DNA from: Bufo bufo
Taxonomy: Eukaryota; Chordata; Amphibia; Anura; Bufonidae
DNA: 64,000 bases
NCBI RefSeq assembly: GCF_905171765.1
Contig: NC_053392.1
Coordinates: 341,465,010 to 341,529,009 of the forward strand
Reading direction: 5' to 3'
Below are positions 62,885 to 64,000 of this stretch, piece after piece (position 1 is the stretch's first letter; every line of letters starts with the position of its first letter). Made by a program: the position numbers and the translations under genes. The notes beneath the pieces are model-generated. The model made no database searches. It was given only the letters and a program-made list of their open reading frames with translations, and was not told the DNA's origin.

Positions 62885-64000
62885 TAAGACAATGGCCCAA
62901 AAAAATAAAAAAAAACAATGGCTCTCAGAATATGGAGACACTAAACAGGATTTCTTTTGTTTCAAAAATGCCTTTATTGTGTAAAACTTAAATAATTTAA
63001 AAAAGTATACATATTAGGTATCGCCGCGTCCATAACAACCTGCTGTATAAAATACCACATGACCTAACTCTTCAGGTGAACACGGTATTACATTATAAAA
63101 AGTGTAATACCAAGTGATCAAAAAGTCATATGCACCCTAACATAGTACCAATCAGACCGTCATCTCATACCCAAAAAAATTAGCCCCCACATGAGACAGT
63201 CGCCTAAAAAATTATTAACGATGACTTTCAGAATATGGAGACACTAAAAAAATCTTTTTTTCACAAATGCTTTATTATGTAGAACTTAATCAAACAACCA
63301 AAAAAGGTAGTCATATTTGGTATGGTCGCGTCTGTGACAAACTGTTCTATAAAAATAGCACATGATCTAACCTGTCAGATGAACATTGTAAAAAAAAAAA
63401 AAAAAACTGTGCCAAACCAGCTATTTTTGTTACCTTGCCTCACAAAAAGTGTAATATAGAGCAACTAAAAATCATAAGTACCCTAAAATATTACCAAACA
63501 AACTGCCACCTTATCCTATAGTTTCAAAAATTGGGTCACTTTTTTGGAGTTTCTACTCTAGGGGTGCATCAGGGGGTCTTCAAATGTGCCATGGCAACTT
63601 AAAGGGTACCTGTCACCGGGATTTGTGCATAGAGCTGAGGACATGGGTTGCTAGATGGCCGCTAGCACATCCGCAATATCCAGTCCCCATAGCTCTGTGT
63701 GCTTTTATTGTGTAAAAAAAAATGATTTGATACATATGCAAATTATCCTGAGATGTGTCTTGTCCCTGACTCATCTCAGAGACAGGTTTCATCTCTGGTT
63801 AATATGCATATGTATCAAATCGTTTTTTTTTTTACACAATAAAAGCACACAGAGCTACGGGGACTGGGTATTGCGGATGTGTTAGCTGCCATCTAGCAAC
63901 CAATCTCCTCAGCTCTATACACAAAATCCCGGTGACAGGTTCCCTTTAAAATTATCCCAGTAAAATCTGCCTTACAAAAACCATATGGTGTTCCTTTCCT
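62885..64000 (+). repeat. Tandem blocks A and B, second forward copy, runs off the window
   Basis: Block A units start near 63004 and 63308 (with GTATACATATTAGG and a mutated GTAGTCATATTTGG). Block B follows from about 63430 with GGGGTGCATCAGGGGGTCTTC at 63571, in the same order as at 2820-5208. Block B is split by the MITE at 63599-63949 and resumes at 63950 (AAATCTGCCTTACAAAAACC). It continues past the window end. Confidence 0.8.
63599..63949. mobile_element. TTAA-flanked foldback MITE, 351 bp
   Basis: TTAA occurs at 63599-63602 and 63946-63949. Inverted ends: AGGGTACCTGTCACCGGGAT and the complement of AGGGAACCTGTCACCGGGAT. Arms remain complementary almost to the centre (GATTTGATACATATGC and GCATATGTATCAAATC). 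It interrupts tandem block B cleanly, so it is younger than that copy. Confidence 0.88.

Overview
This 64 kb window looks like intergenic or intronic DNA from a large vertebrate genome packed with transposons, most likely a frog (neobatrachian anuran). The evidence is the mix of elements: Tc1/mariner transposons, large BED-finger hAT transposons, TTAA-flanked foldback MITEs, Penelope-like elements (PLEs) with GIY-YIG endonucleases and hammerhead-ribozyme motifs, a CR1/L2-type LINE, a tRNA-headed SINE, a Sushi-like Ty3/Gypsy element, a class I (gamma/epsilon-like) endogenous retrovirus, and long tandem blocks I know from frog genomes. I found no host protein gene, rRNA or tRNA gene. The species assignment is inference; the elements are read directly from the sequence.

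Layout. 0.5-2.6 kb: LINE 3' end interrupted by a decayed Tc1. 2.8-5.2 kb: two tandem blocks (about 355 and 396 bp units) ending at a TTAA. 5.2-6.6 kb: truncated PLE. 7.0-14.7 kb: hAT1 (8-bp duplication ATTATCAT), with a 142-bp array, a ruined transposase carrying a 589-bp insert with direct terminal repeats, and a 51-bp array. 15.8-17.4 kb: decayed Tc1. 17.5-24.2 kb: MITEs, a reversed copy of the 355-bp tandem family and a small hAT derivative. 24.4-28.0 kb: a 35-bp minisatellite and a truncated third hAT. 29.1-31.7 kb: a nearly perfect head-to-head palindrome of a PLE inside a 17-bp duplication. 32-36.4 kb: MITEs, SINE, an intact DD37E Tc1-like transposon and a mini PLE-like element.

36.7-47.8 kb: hAT2, an 11.1 kb hAT transposon (duplication ATCATAAG) whose near-complete transposase lies between a 294-bp array, itself hit by a PLE-like insert with a complete minimal hammerhead ribozyme, and a 141-bp array. 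47.9-59.3 kb: a three-level nest. An AT-rich foldback hAT derivative contains an endogenous retrovirus (405-bp LTRs, 5-bp duplication GCTAT), whose leader contains a Sushi-like Gypsy element (duplication CCCGG). 59.5-62.7 kb: a PLE with inverted termini, split by a Tc1-like element. 62.9-64 kb: another tandem block with a TTAA MITE.

Nesting gives relative ages. The Gypsy insertion is younger than the retrovirus, and the retrovirus younger than its hAT host. Only three reading frames are intact: the DD37E transposase and the two mirror-image PLE C-terminal frames. The most interesting points are the PLE inverted architecture seen at three loci, the hammerhead motifs, and the recurring plan in which hAT transposases are embedded in tandem arrays. 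All boundaries and divergences were judged by eye.
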